Source: Lactobacillus hominis DSM 23910 = CRBIP 24.179 (GTDB lineage: Bacteria; Bacillota; Bacilli; Lactobacillales; Lactobacillaceae). From it: a DNA stretch of 46,263 bases. The translations under genes were made by a program, and so were the position numbers. Positions 23,459-32,136 of the stretch are shown in pieces; positions within the stretch are counted from its first letter, which is position 1, and the number at the start of each line of letters is the position of its first letter. Location of the stretch: NCBI RefSeq assembly GCF_000296835.1, contig NZ_CAKE01000003.1, forward strand, positions 1 through 46,263. Direction: 5' to 3'. The notes under the pieces were generated by a model that was not told the origin of the DNA, made no database searches, and saw only the letters and a program-made list of their open reading frames with translations.

Positions 23459-24169
23459 TTATACTCTAGTAATTTCTAAGCTGCTTGCGGCAATTTTTCC
23501 TGTGAAATACACTGTCTTAGTTCCGGTTCCATTTTCAGAACCATTATAATCAATGGTACTGCCGACTTTTTGCAGCTGATCTTCAATATTCCATTCTAAC
23601 GGAATATAAAGCTGGAGGGAACTAGATTTACAGTCGAATTGAATTGTAGCAGTTGGCGTAGCTAAGATAGCATCATCTAAGTGCAAGTCTACATCACTAA
23701 AGTGCGTATCAAGATTAATCCTAGTAAATTCACCCGAAATATTTCTAGTAGTATCACTAAAGCGTGAGTGAATGGTAATCACATCATCATCTTGATCTTC
23801 AAAAGTCGCAAATGGCGTCGGTTCGTCGCCTTTGATGAGCTTTTTAACATAATTAATATGAGGATGATAAATCAAAGCTAATCCTAGGCCGGCTAAGATT
23901 GCGATTCCTAAAATTGTCCAGTTTGAAACAGTTGCCATGCCAATACCAGCTTTATGAAGCATAAGAATGAATGATAAAAATAGAACTGAACTAAAAACTA
24001 ACCTCCAGCGAATACAGAAGATAAGACCGACTAAAAATAGAAAAGTTAATCCTAAATGGTTTGCCCAAGGTCCTGTCAGAATGTGGAGTGCATCTACTAA
24101 AATTAAGATAGCTAACACTACAAAAATGATGCCTAAAGTAGTGAAAAAGCGTCTAAATATTTTTTGCAT
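23459..24169 (-). CDS. LiaF-like membrane protein
   Basis: A 236-residue protein. Four N-terminal membrane helices (residues about 8-100) are followed by a soluble beta-rich domain (about 125-236) with D-x-H-F-S-D-V-D-L-H-L-D-D-A and I-P-L-E-W-N-I, as in the C-terminal domain of LiaF and related envelope-stress proteins. In Bacillus, LiaF restrains the LiaRS two-component system; no such kinase or regulator lies next to this gene. The ATG follows GGAGGA. It heads a two-gene unit with DUF1304. Confidence 0.8.
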   Translation of the reverse strand: MQKIFRRFFTTLGIIFVVLAILILVDALHILTGPWANHLGLTFLFLVGLIFCIRWRLVFSSVLFLSFILMLHKAGIGMATVSNWTILGIAILAGLGLALIYHPHINYVKKLIKGDEPTPFATFEDQDDDVITIHSRFSDTTRNISGEFTRINLDTHFSDVDLHLDDAILATPTATIQFDCKSSSLQLYIPLEWNIEDQLQKVGSTIDYNGSENGTGTKTVYFTGKIAASSLEITRV

Positions 24170-24250
24170 ATAAATCCTCCGTTACTATTAGTAAAATTTA
24201 TTTTATTATCTCATAGTTTAAAGAAAAATTTTAAATTGTTGTTTATTATT

Positions 24251-24279
24251 GTTGCAAATGCAACATAATTTGATAAAAT
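24251..24279 (+). promoter_or_regulatory. Promoter and palindromic operator of the marR operon
   Basis: GTTGCAAATGCAAC (24251-24264) is a perfect 5-bp inverted repeat with a 4-bp centre, overlapping the probable -35. The -10 is TAAAAT (24274-24279). Size and position suit autorepression by the MarR protein encoded next. Confidence 0.6.
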
Positions 24280-24312
24280 ATAAATAAATGTTTTGAGATA
24301 TAGGAAATAAAA

Positions 24313-24768
24313 ATGAAAGAAGACATTTTACATCAAATCGGCAGTATTTCACGAGCTTTAGATTCAATTGCCAATATTGAGTTTAAAGAGATGGATTTAA
24401 GTCGGGGGCAATACTTGTACCTAGTGCGAATTAAACAAAATCCTGGTATTATTTCTGACCATCTGGCGCAAATATTGAATGTCGATCGCACTAGTGCGTT
24501 TAGAAGTATTAGCAAGTTAGAAAAGCAAAATTTAATCACTAAGCAAAAAGATGACGAAAATAAAAAAATTCGCCATCTTTATACAACGCAATTGGGAGAA
24601 CAACTTGCTAAAAAAATTGAAGCAGAAAATGCTTATTCTAATCAGAAAGTATTAAGCGGCTTAAATAAAAGTCAAATTCAGCAGTTAAAAGAAATTTTGG
24701 CTACTGTAGAAAAAAACGCTAAGACTGAGTGGCAGCTTGTTAAAAATGGTGGAAAGAGGGAATATTGA
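24313..24768 (+). CDS. MarR-family transcriptional regulator
   Basis: A 151-residue winged-helix regulator. The helix-turn-helix lies at about residues 50-75 (I-S-D-H-L-A-Q-I-L-N-V-D-R-T-S-A-F-R), followed by the wing K-Q-K-D-D-E-N-K-K-I-R-H-L-Y. Long N- and C-terminal helices form the dimer interface. It leads a three-gene operon with two GNAT acetyltransferases; the next ATG shares the last base of its TGA stop. The palindrome overlapping its -35 suggests that it represses itself and both acetyltransferases. The inducer is unknown. Confidence 0.9.
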   Translation: MKEDILHQIGSISRALDSIANIEFKEMDLSRGQYLYLVRIKQNPGIISDHLAQILNVDRTSAFRSISKLEKQNLITKQKDDENKKIRHLYTTQLGEQLAKKIEAENAYSNQKVLSGLNKSQIQQLKEILATVEKNAKTEWQLVKNGGKREY

Positions 24769-25289
24769 TGACAAAACAATATGAAATTAAAGAGGTAACG
24801 CTTGAAGATATAGCGCAATTACAAAAAATTTCTCGTCAAACTTTTACAGAAACTTTTGGAGCTTATAATACTGAAGAAGATTTGGCAGAATTTTTAGATG
24901 ATGCCTATGATACTAAAAAGTTACAGTCAGAAATTGAAAATCCTGACAGTGAATTTTTCTTTTTATTAGTTGAAAATGAAGTAGCCGGATATTTGAAGGT
25001 AAATGAAAAGTCAGCTCAAACTGAAAAAGTAGCTGATAATGCTTTAGAGGTTGAGCGTATTTATTTGAAAAATGATTTCCAGCATCAAGGCTTAGGTCTA
25101 GTTTTAATTAAGTTGGCTGAAAAAATTGCTCGTCAAAAAAATAAAACTAATATGTGGCTAGGCGTCTGGGAAAAGAACTTTAACGCGCAAAAGTTTTACA
25201 AAAAAGATGGTTTCGAAAGAGTTAGTCAGCATTCTTTTGTCGTGGGCGACGATCCGCAAACTGACTATATTTTAGTTAAAAAACTATAA
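24768..25289 (+). CDS. GNAT-family N-acetyltransferase
   Basis: A 173-residue acetyl-CoA-dependent acetyltransferase. The acetyl-CoA loop Q-H-Q-G-L-G near residue 104 follows the strand L-E-V-E-R-I-Y-L. The late motif G-V-W-E-K-N-F-N-A-Q-K-F-Y-K-K-D-G-F-E is typical of small-molecule or polyamine acetyltransferases. The substrate cannot be told. The ATG at 24768 is preferred over an in-frame TTG one codon earlier because of its distance from the AGAGGG site. It is coupled to marR by a 1-bp overlap. Confidence 0.88.
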   Translation: MTKQYEIKEVTLEDIAQLQKISRQTFTETFGAYNTEEDLAEFLDDAYDTKKLQSEIENPDSEFFFLLVENEVAGYLKVNEKSAQTEKVADNALEVERIYLKNDFQHQGLGLVLIKLAEKIARQKNKTNMWLGVWEKNFNAQKFYKKDGFERVSQHSFVVGDDPQTDYILVKKL

Positions 25290-25304
25290 TTTGGAGAAAA
25301 TTTA

Positions 25305-25745
25305 ATGTCAGATTTTTGTTTTAAAAAAATTGATGAAATGAGTGGGCGTGAAGTATTTTGTGTTGAAAGATTAAGATGCAAAACCTTCGTTACTGAACAA
25401 AAAATCACTCTGCCCGAATTAGACGATCAAGATTTAGATGCAGTTCAAGTTTATCAATTAAATTCCGATAAAACCTGTGCTTTAGCAACTTGTCGCATTT
25501 TTAAACAAGATGGCAAGTGGCTTTTAGGTCGCGTTGCAGTCAATAAAAGTTCGCGTAATTTACATCTAGGATCTAAGATGCTGGAATGCGTTCAGCAATA
25601 TTTAAAAAATCAAGGTGCTTCTGAACTATATTGTCATGCGCAATTAGCAGTTAAGCCTTTTTACGAAAAGCTGGGTTATGAGCCTTGCGGTGAAGTATTT
25701 GATGAAGGCGGAATTGACCACATTATGATGGCTAAAAAACTATAG
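25305..25745 (+). CDS. GNAT-family N-acetyltransferase
   Basis: A 146-residue acetyltransferase, unrelated in detail to the gene before it. The core L-G-R-V-A-V-N-K-S-S-R-N-L-H-L-G-S-K-M-L (about 76-95) is the acetyl-CoA-binding strand and loop, and A-V-K-P-F-Y-E-K-L-G-Y closes the fold. The pattern resembles ElaA/YjcF-like members (R-x-x-V-F-V-x-E-Q near the start, here R-C-K-T-F-V-T-E-Q). The substrate is unknown. It lies 15 bp downstream in the marR operon and ends at a bidirectional terminator. Confidence 0.87.
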   Translation: MSDFCFKKIDEMSGREVFCVERLRCKTFVTEQKITLPELDDQDLDAVQVYQLNSDKTCALATCRIFKQDGKWLLGRVAVNKSSRNLHLGSKMLECVQQYLKNQGASELYCHAQLAVKPFYEKLGYEPCGEVFDEGGIDHIMMAKKL

Positions 25746-25790
25746 CAAAAAAGCTCTATCAGTAATAGTTCTGATAGAGCTTATTTTTTG
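25745..25790. terminator. Bidirectional terminator
   Basis: AAGCTCTATCAG (25751-25762) and CTGATAGAGCTT (25771-25782) form a perfect 12-bp stem with A-rich and T-rich flanks between two convergent genes. Confidence 0.9.
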
Positions 25791-25799
25791 CTTTAAAAA

Positions 25800-26723
25800 T
25801 TATTCACCTTCGTTATGGTTAGTGAAGTAGCGGTAGTCCTTACTCTTGTCAAAGATTACGCCACGTGCATTTTCACCATTTGAAACGCTGAATACTGCAT
25901 CTGGATATTTTTCTTTGACTTCATCTTCCATAAATGAACGAATCATTGCATTATTAGAAAGTACTGATCCAGTCAAAGCAATGCGCATTGGCTTAGGATC
26001 TTGATAGCGATCTAAACAAATGATGATGTCGCGAGCTAATAAATGAGCTTGTTGTTGAATAATCTTGCGTGCTTCTTCATCGCCGCCATCAGCTAGTTTA
26101 GCAACTTCAACAGCATAAGAAGCAACTTCAGGGTTAGTTAATTCATAAAACTTGGCAGCAGCATCGTTCATGGTATCTAAGTTCCAAATTTTAACAAATA
26201 GATCAACTAAGGAACTCTTTTCACGCTTGTCCCATTTTAATAATGCAGCTTGAAGGGCAGCTTTAGTAATAGCATAACCACTGCCTTCGTCGCCTAAAAA
26301 TGAACCATAACCACCAACAGAAATCAATGAGCCATCTTGACGACCATTAACTACTGAACCAGTTCCGGCAATTACCAAAGCACCATCTGCACCTTCTAAA
26401 CCATTGTATAAGGCAAGAAGTGAATCGGTGATAGCACGAGTAGGGATATTTCCGACCATTGAAGAAATTGTAGCGGCAACTTCTGGAGCATTACCAACTA
26501 CAGAAAGTCCAGCAATTCCTGCTAAAACCTTCATGCAATCGCCGTCAATTTTGTTACGTAATTCGTTAACAGTGTTAGCGATATTTTTAATTCCAAGATC
26601 ATAGTCAGTATTAATTTGACCTGGACCACCTTCGGCACGATCGATTTCTTTACCGTCTAAATCGTAAGCAATAGCAGTAGAGTGAGTACCGCCTGCGTCA
26701 ATTCCAATCATGTACTTTAACAT
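25800..26723 (-). CDS. N-acetylglucosamine kinase-like (BadF/BadG family)
   Basis: A 307-residue ATPase of the ASKHA fold. The phosphate-1 motif is M-I-G-I-D-A-G-G-T-H-S-T (5-16), and the adenosine/phosphate-2 region is V-I-A-G-T-G-S-V. The G-D-E-G-S-G-Y-A-I motif near 144 is characteristic of N-acetylglucosamine and glucosamine kinases in the BadF/BadG/BcrA/BcrD group. It would phosphorylate amino sugars recovered from cell wall or host glycans. The ribosome site before the ATG is weak (AAGGACT, a little far). It appears to be a single-gene unit, divergent from the serine-hydrolase-like gene. Confidence 0.85.
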   Translation of the reverse strand: MLKYMIGIDAGGTHSTAIAYDLDGKEIDRAEGGPGQINTDYDLGIKNIANTVNELRNKIDGDCMKVLAGIAGLSVVGNAPEVAATISSMVGNIPTRAITDSLLALYNGLEGADGALVIAGTGSVVNGRQDGSLISVGGYGSFLGDEGSGYAITKAALQAALLKWDKREKSSLVDLFVKIWNLDTMNDAAAKFYELTNPEVASYAVEVAKLADGGDEEARKIIQQQAHLLARDIIICLDRYQDPKPMRIALTGSVLSNNAMIRSFMEDEVKEKYPDAVFSVSNGENARGVIFDKSKDYRYFTNHNEGE

Positions 26724-26891
26724 ATTATCTAGTCCTTACTTTTTAAAATATCTATATATTCTATCATATAAATAATTTTGATAACGGATACATTATATTA
26801 CAAATAGTAAAAGTAGGTCTAGAGGATTATTAATCTATCTTTGTCAAGACGGATAATGCTAAAATATAGAAAGTAAATCAAGGAGAATTTT

Positions 26892-27830
26892 ATGAAAAAC
26901 AATGTTTTCTTAGGAGCAGCTTTAGCTTCATTTTGTAGTTTAGCTTTCTATATTACTAGTACTAACCACATGGCTAATAAAACTTTAAAAGTCTATGGTA
27001 ATGGACAAGCGCCTTATTCTTCGCAAAAAACTTTTTCTAATAAAGAAAGCAAGCCAGAATCTTCAAATGATGAAAATAATTTGAGTTTAACGACTGCTAA
27101 AAAAAGCAAGCCTGCTTTAGCCAAGGTAATTACTAACCAGCTAAATAATCCAGTTCATGCCATTCAAGTTAGCGCAGTAGACTTACGATCAGATGATGTA
27201 TTTGCTAATGTCCAAAATAGTTCGCGGCCAATTAACGTTAATAATACAATGAAGCTGTTTTTATTAATTGCTTATGAAAAACAAGTTGCTCAGCGTCATT
27301 TAAATGGCAGCCAAACTTATACAGTTAAAGCCAGCGACATTAAAGGTAGCGATGCCTTATTAGCTCCTAATATGGGTTATTCATATACTTATCTGTGTCA
27401 ATTAATGATGAATAAAAATGATAATAATGCAGCCAATATCTTGCTTAATAAGATTGGCAAAAACCAGGTAAATCAAATAATTAAGACCAGTGGGGCTAAA
27501 AATACTAAGTTACTGAATGACTTTCATAATGAAGTTGTTGGAACAACCACAGCACAAGACTTGTCATTGATTTTGAAAAAACTGTATCAAGGTAAAGTAA
27601 TTAATAGCGCAAGCGATAATAAAGTTTTAGGCAATATGCTTAATTATCCTGATAAAGGACTTGCATCTCAGCTGACAGGTACGGTTTATAAAATTAGTGA
27701 TAAATATTCAAGTGCTGCTTTAGTTCAAAGTGCAGGTAAGACTTATGTAATGACTTGCGTCAGCCACGGAACCGGTTTTGATTTTGCTAAGATGGGACAA
27801 ACAATCAATGATTGGTTTTTGAAAAATTAA
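26892..27830 (+). CDS. Exported beta-lactamase-fold protein with substituted active-site serines
   Basis: A 312-residue protein with an N-terminal membrane anchor or signal (about 5-22), a Ser/Lys-rich linker and a class A beta-lactamase-like domain (about 85-312). The usual motifs are all altered: S-x-x-K is N-T-M-K (118-121), S-D-N is N-D-N (176-178) and K-T-G appears as K-I-S (267-269). The N-N-A-A-N-I-L-L helix and the T-T-T-A-Q-D-L-S stretch keep the fold recognisable. Because both serines are replaced by Asn, hydrolysis seems unlikely, and a wall- or antibiotic-binding role is possible; alignment by eye limits certainty. The ATG follows AAGGAG. A terminator at 27841 ends the unit. Confidence 0.78.
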   Translation: MKNNVFLGAALASFCSLAFYITSTNHMANKTLKVYGNGQAPYSSQKTFSNKESKPESSNDENNLSLTTAKKSKPALAKVITNQLNNPVHAIQVSAVDLRSDDVFANVQNSSRPINVNNTMKLFLLIAYEKQVAQRHLNGSQTYTVKASDIKGSDALLAPNMGYSYTYLCQLMMNKNDNNAANILLNKIGKNQVNQIIKTSGAKNTKLLNDFHNEVVGTTTAQDLSLILKKLYQGKVINSASDNKVLGNMLNYPDKGLASQLTGTVYKISDKYSSAALVQSAGKTYVMTCVSHGTGFDFAKMGQTINDWFLKN

Positions 27831-27840
27831 TAGTTTTTAG

Positions 27841-27874
27841 TAGAGATGATTAATAAAATCATCTCTATTTTTTT
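27841..27874 (+). terminator. Terminator after the beta-lactamase-like gene
   Basis: TAGAGATGAT (27841-27850) and ATCATCTCTA (27858-27867) form a perfect 10-bp stem followed by T7. Confidence 0.88.
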
Positions 27875-27913
27875 GCTTTAAAATATAGCAAACTACAAAA
27901 AGTAGAAAAAAAT

Positions 27914-27956
27914 CTACACATTGTAGATTGTAATCTACAATGTGTAGTGATATTAT
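27914..27956 (+). promoter_or_regulatory. tetR-mmpL promoter with double palindromic operator
   Basis: Perfect 16-bp arms (27914-27929 and 27932-27947) with a 2-bp centre form one large inverted repeat. Each arm is itself a palindrome (CTACA-CAT-TGTAG and CTACA-ATG-TGTAG), so two TetR-type sites lie side by side. The -35 TTGTAA (27928-27933) and the -10 TATTAT (27951-27956), spacing 17, overlap them. A looser copy CTACAAAAAGTAG lies just upstream near 27892-27904. Confidence 0.7.
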
Positions 27957-27986
27957 ATCTGAGTATACGAAAACGAGGTGAATATC

Positions 27987-28553
27987 TTGGCTACTAAGCG
28001 AACTTTAGATAAGTCTAAAATTGTAAAGATGGCAACGCGAATAATTAATGATGATGGAATTAATGCCCTAACTATGCCAAATTTAGCAAAAAAGTTAGGT
28101 ATCAGATCCCAATCTCTTTATCATTATGTTGCTAATCGCAAGGAACTGCTTGGTTTTGTTTGTGCTGATCGCATTAAAGAATTGCGCAAGCATTTATTAA
28201 CTAAAGTAATTGGTGTTTCGGGCGAAAAAGCTATTTTTACTTTTGCCGATGAGATTCGAGATTTCTTATTGCATGATCGAGCAATGACTAGTATTTTGTA
28301 CAGTTTAGAAGATCTAACTTCTAGTCCTGTAATTGAAAAAGAAATTTTACAAATTGTAGATTTAGGTAAGAAATTAGACATTGACCGTAAAAATGTTGTT
28401 TCCTTGCATAGTCTGCTGGCAGGCGTGCTCGGATATGTTTATCTTGATCAAATCGATATGTTTAAAGATGAAAGTTCTGCTGAGGCCGATGATAATTACC
28501 ACGAACTGCTCTTGCGGCTAGTGGCACCAAAGTTGAAAGCTTCAGGGCAATAA
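27987..28553 (+). CDS. TetR-family transcriptional repressor
   Basis: A 188-residue regulator. The helix-turn-helix is at about residues 28-50 (L-T-M-P-N-L-A-K-K-L-G-I-R-S-Q-S-L-Y-H-Y-V), very like TetR itself, and the C-terminal part (about 75-188) would bind the inducer. A TTG at 27987 is chosen as the start because GAGGTG lies 6-7 bp before it; a GTG at 27978 would be inside that site. It is followed after 24 bp by the MMPL exporter, and the palindromes in its promoter suggest repression of both genes until a toxic compound or lipid is sensed. Confidence 0.9.
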   Translation: MATKRTLDKSKIVKMATRIINDDGINALTMPNLAKKLGIRSQSLYHYVANRKELLGFVCADRIKELRKHLLTKVIGVSGEKAIFTFADEIRDFLLHDRAMTSILYSLEDLTSSPVIEKEILQIVDLGKKLDIDRKNVVSLHSLLAGVLGYVYLDQIDMFKDESSAEADDNYHELLLRLVAPKLKASGQ

Positions 28554-28577
28554 AAAGTTAAGGAGAAAGGGAAAAAT

Positions 28578-31500
28578 ATGAAGCAATTCATGAAAAATCA
28601 TGTTGGTTCTTTGATCGCCTGGATAGCCATCGTATTAATTGCGATTTTTGCTTTACCAAATGTTAACGCATTAACGCGTCAGCATTCTGAAATCAAGCTC
28701 CCAGATAATGTTCAAAGTTCAATTGCAACTAAAATCGAGAATCAATGGGGACATAAGCAAGACAATACTTATGTAGTCGGAGTTGTCTTTAATAAAAAAG
28801 ACGGCAAATTAACTTCAAAGGATCAAGATTCTATCAACGATACAATTAAGTTCTTGAAGGATAATAAAAAACGTCTCGGCATCAAGTCAATGATGACGCC
28901 AAATGATAACTTTGCGACAAAAGATCAACTTATTTCAAAAGATAAGACTACTGAAGTAGTGCAGCTTAATATTGCTAACGATCACTCAACCGTTTCTAAA
29001 ACTAATACTGAGCTGATTAAAGCGGCTAAAACACGTGGTCTTAGAACTTATGTTACTGGAGTAAGAATCTTAGAAGATGACTTCTCAGCAGCAGTGCAAG
29101 AAGGAATTAAGAAGACGGAAGTTATTTCCATTATCTTTATCTTCATTGTTTTAGTTCTTGTATTTAGATCACCAATTGTGCCTTTAATTTCATTATTAAC
29201 AGTTGGTGTATCATTTATCACATCATTTTCAATTGTTACTAACCTAGTAAAGTACTTTAACTTCCCATTTTCTAACTTTACGCAAGTGTTTATGGTCATC
29301 GTTTTATTTGGTATTGGTACTGACTATAACATCTTGCTGTATGACAAGTTTAAAGAAAACCTGGGTAAAGGGATGGAGAAATATGCTGCAGCTAGTGATG
29401 CTCGTAAAAAAGCTGGTAGAACAATCCTTTACTCAGGTTCATCAATCTTAATCGGATTTTCTGCTTTAGGATTAGCACAATTCTCTGTTTACCAATCTGC
29501 AGCCGGCGTTGCCGTAGGTGTAGCGGTTTTGTTAGTTGTCTTATTGACCTTGAACCCATTTTTCATGGCAGTTCTTGGCGAAAAGATGTTTTGGCCAGTT
29601 AAAAAGTTTGAAGGCGAAAGTTCTTCTAAATTATGGACTGGCATTTCTAAGGGAACTTTAAGACATCCAGTAATTTATCTTTTGGTAGTTGCTGTAGTAG
29701 TTGCACCATTTTTCTTCTTCTACTCCAACCACCTAAACTATGATGATGCTGACGAAATTTCTGATTCAACACCTTCTAAGGCAGGCCTTTTAGTGTTGCA
29801 AGACCACTTTTCAAAGGGTACGCCAGAATATTCAACGCTTTACATTAAATCTAAGCACACTTTAGACAATGAAAAAGATTTAAAGACGATTGATCAAATT
29901 GTCAAACAATTACAAGCAGATCCAGATGTTAAATTTGCATCTTCTGCAACTCAACCAAATGGCGAAAAGATTAAGAGATTATACGTTAATAATCAATTAG
30001 GCACTGTAAATTCAGGAACTAACACCGCTAGAAAAGGTCTAAGTCAATTAAGCGACGGTTCAAAGCAAATTACTAATGGTGCAGTGCGTTTGCAAGCTGG
30101 AGCTGATCAATTAGCTTCAGGAACTACGCTTTTGCAAAATGGTGCAGGGCGTCTAGAAAGTGGTACTTTGGCTTTGCAGCAAGGTGCAGTTCGTTTACAA
30201 AATGGTACTTTTGTTTTAGTAAACGGTGCTAACCAATTACAAAATGGAACACAACAATTAGTAAATGGTTTGAACTTAATGAGTGCGCAACTTGCAGGTC
30301 AAATGAACGGTGCAACTCGTAGCCAATTAGCTCAGCTTCAGCAAGGCTTGCCACAAATTAACGATGGAATTCAACAATTAAATAAAGCTTTAGGCACTTC
30401 TTCAGGAATTGATACTGCAAGTTTAACTACTAATTTAACTAATGTTGGAACCCAAGCAAAAGTTATTGGCGATAACTTAACTCAAGCTGGCAATACTTTG
30501 CAAAGTTTGCAAGGTGCAAACGCTGGTATGAGCCATAGTCAAAAACAGCAGATTATGCAAGACTATGCTGTTGCAATGCGTAAGGCTCAATTAAATGCTA
30601 CGCAACAGCAAGTTATGACTAACGCATTGCAAAGCATTATGGGCAGTGTTGAAAGCAGCGTTTCAAGTCAACAAGCTTCATTAACTCAGGCTCTTCAATC
30701 TGTTGGTGCAAATATTCAAAAAGCTGGCGAAGCTGATAAATCATTAGCAGGTTCTATGACTTCAGTTGCTGGAACCATGCAAACTCTTCAAGGAATGCTT
30801 GGTCAAGTAGAAACTCTGAAGCAGCAAGTTAATAAATTAGCAGGTGCTTCAAATGTTGCTTTGCCTGGTGCAAATAGTGCTTTAACTAAGCTTCAATCTG
30901 GTTTAACTCAAGTTCAAGGAGCTGTAGCTCAAGGTGCAAATGGCGCAAGTCGTTTAAACAGCGGTGCTGCTCAGCTTTCAGCTGGTTTAAGCCAGGGTGC
31001 AAATGGCGCAGGCCAATTAAGCGCCGGAGCTAGTGCACTGTATAACGGAGCTAGCCAATTAAATGCCGGCTTGAGTCAAGGCGCAAACGGTGCAACTCAA
31101 TTAAGCAATGGCTTAGGTCAAATTGCTACAAATGCGCCACAATTAACCACTGGAATTGATAAAGTTAACAATGGTTTAGGAACTGCTCAAAATTACTTAG
31201 GCGGTTTAAGCGATTCAGCTGCTGCTAATACTTTCTATATTCCAGACAACATGATTCATTCAAATGAATTCCAAGAATCGTTGGATAATTATATGTCATC
31301 TGATTTGAAGTCGACTAAGTTTATTATCATTTTGAAACTTAACCCAGCTTCTGATAAAGCAGCTAAGAAGGCTAATGCTTTAAGTAGTATGGTTAAGCAA
31401 TCAGTTAAAGGAACCAGCTTAGAAGGCTCAGAAATTGCCATGGGTGGACAATCTGAAAAGATTTACGATACTCAAAAAGTTTCTAGCGAAGACTTCCTTA

Positions 31501-32027
31501 GAACTGCTGCAATTATGCTCATTGGTATTGGATTAGCTTTAATCTTCATTACTCGTTCAGTATTGCAACCAATCTTTATCTTAGGTACGTTGTTAATTTC
31601 TTACATTACATCATTATCAATTACGCAATGGTTAATTAAGCCATTACTTGGTAGAGATTTATTAACTTGGAATACGCCATTCTTTACCTTCATCATGTTA
31701 ATTGCGTTAGGTGTTGACTACAGTATCTTCTTGATGATGAGATATCGTGAATTGAGTATAGCCGAACCAGGAGTCACAGCTAGTGAAAAGATCTTGCGTG
31801 CATGTTCAATTATTGGTACGGTTGTAATTTCAGCTGCGATTATCTTAGGCGGTACGTTTGCTGCGTTGATTCCATCAGGCGTTCCTACTTTGATCGAAGT
31901 TGCTATGGCCGTAATTATTGGTTTACTATTATTGGTATTCTTAATTCCAATTAATATGTCAGCCGCAATTACCATTACTTATGATGGTTTGGAGAGAAAA
32001 AAGAATAAAAAATCAGGCAAGCAATAG
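28578..32027 (+). CDS. MMPL-family RND-type exporter (YdgH-like)
   Basis: A 1149-residue membrane transporter with two repeats of the RND/MMPL fold. The first helix is at about 13-31, the first helix bundle at about 180-390 and the second at about 970-1135. Each bundle has the motif G-I-G-T-D-Y or A-L-G-V-D-Y-S-I-F-L-M-M-R-Y-R-E typical of MMPL proteins. The long extracytoplasmic region (about 480-880) is built from Q-L-x-x-G-A-x-x-L-x-x-G repeats, as in YhgE/Pip-type proteins, and probably forms a rod-like coiled structure. The export substrate is unknown; lipids or antimicrobials are likely for the family. It is coupled to the TetR gene, behind AAGGAGAAAGG. Confidence 0.92.
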   Translation: MKQFMKNHVGSLIAWIAIVLIAIFALPNVNALTRQHSEIKLPDNVQSSIATKIENQWGHKQDNTYVVGVVFNKKDGKLTSKDQDSINDTIKFLKDNKKRLGIKSMMTPNDNFATKDQLISKDKTTEVVQLNIANDHSTVSKTNTELIKAAKTRGLRTYVTGVRILEDDFSAAVQEGIKKTEVISIIFIFIVLVLVFRSPIVPLISLLTVGVSFITSFSIVTNLVKYFNFPFSNFTQVFMVIVLFGIGTDYNILLYDKFKENLGKGMEKYAAASDARKKAGRTILYSGSSILIGFSALGLAQFSVYQSAAGVAVGVAVLLVVLLTLNPFFMAVLGEKMFWPVKKFEGESSSKLWTGISKGTLRHPVIYLLVVAVVVAPFFFFYSNHLNYDDADEISDSTPSKAGLLVLQDHFSKGTPEYSTLYIKSKHTLDNEKDLKTIDQIVKQLQADPDVKFASSATQPNGEKIKRLYVNNQLGTVNSGTNTARKGLSQLSDGSKQITNGAVRLQAGADQLASGTTLLQNGAGRLESGTLALQQGAVRLQNGTFVLVNGANQLQNGTQQLVNGLNLMSAQLAGQMNGATRSQLAQLQQGLPQINDGIQQLNKALGTSSGIDTASLTTNLTNVGTQAKVIGDNLTQAGNTLQSLQGANAGMSHSQKQQIMQDYAVAMRKAQLNATQQQVMTNALQSIMGSVESSVSSQQASLTQALQSVGANIQKAGEADKSLAGSMTSVAGTMQTLQGMLGQVETLKQQVNKLAGASNVALPGANSALTKLQSGLTQVQGAVAQGANGASRLNSGAAQLSAGLSQGANGAGQLSAGASALYNGASQLNAGLSQGANGATQLSNGLGQIATNAPQLTTGIDKVNNGLGTAQNYLGGLSDSAAANTFYIPDNMIHSNEFQESLDNYMSSDLKSTKFIIILKLNPASDKAAKKANALSSMVKQSVKGTSLEGSEIAMGGQSEKIYDTQKVSSEDFLRTAAIMLIGIGLALIFITRSVLQPIFILGTLLISYITSLSITQWLIKPLLGRDLLTWNTPFFTFIMLIALGVDYSIFLMMRYRELSIAEPGVTASEKILRACSIIGTVVISAAIILGGTFAALIPSGVPTLIEVAMAVIIGLLLLVFLIPINMSAAITITYDGLERKKNKKSGKQ

Positions 32028-32044
32028 TTTTGTTTGGAGATTTT

Positions 32045-32077
32045 AAAGAGTTTACAGATTCTGTAGACTCTTTTTTT
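32045..32077 (+). terminator. Terminator after the exporter
   Basis: AAAGAGT-T-TACAG pairs with CTGTA-G-ACTCTTT around a 3-nt loop, followed by a T-run. Confidence 0.85.
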
Positions 32078-32136
32078 GTTTGGATTGAAAATCATGTAAA
32101 ATAGAGGGTGTAAGTATTAAGTTGTGAAAGAAAACT

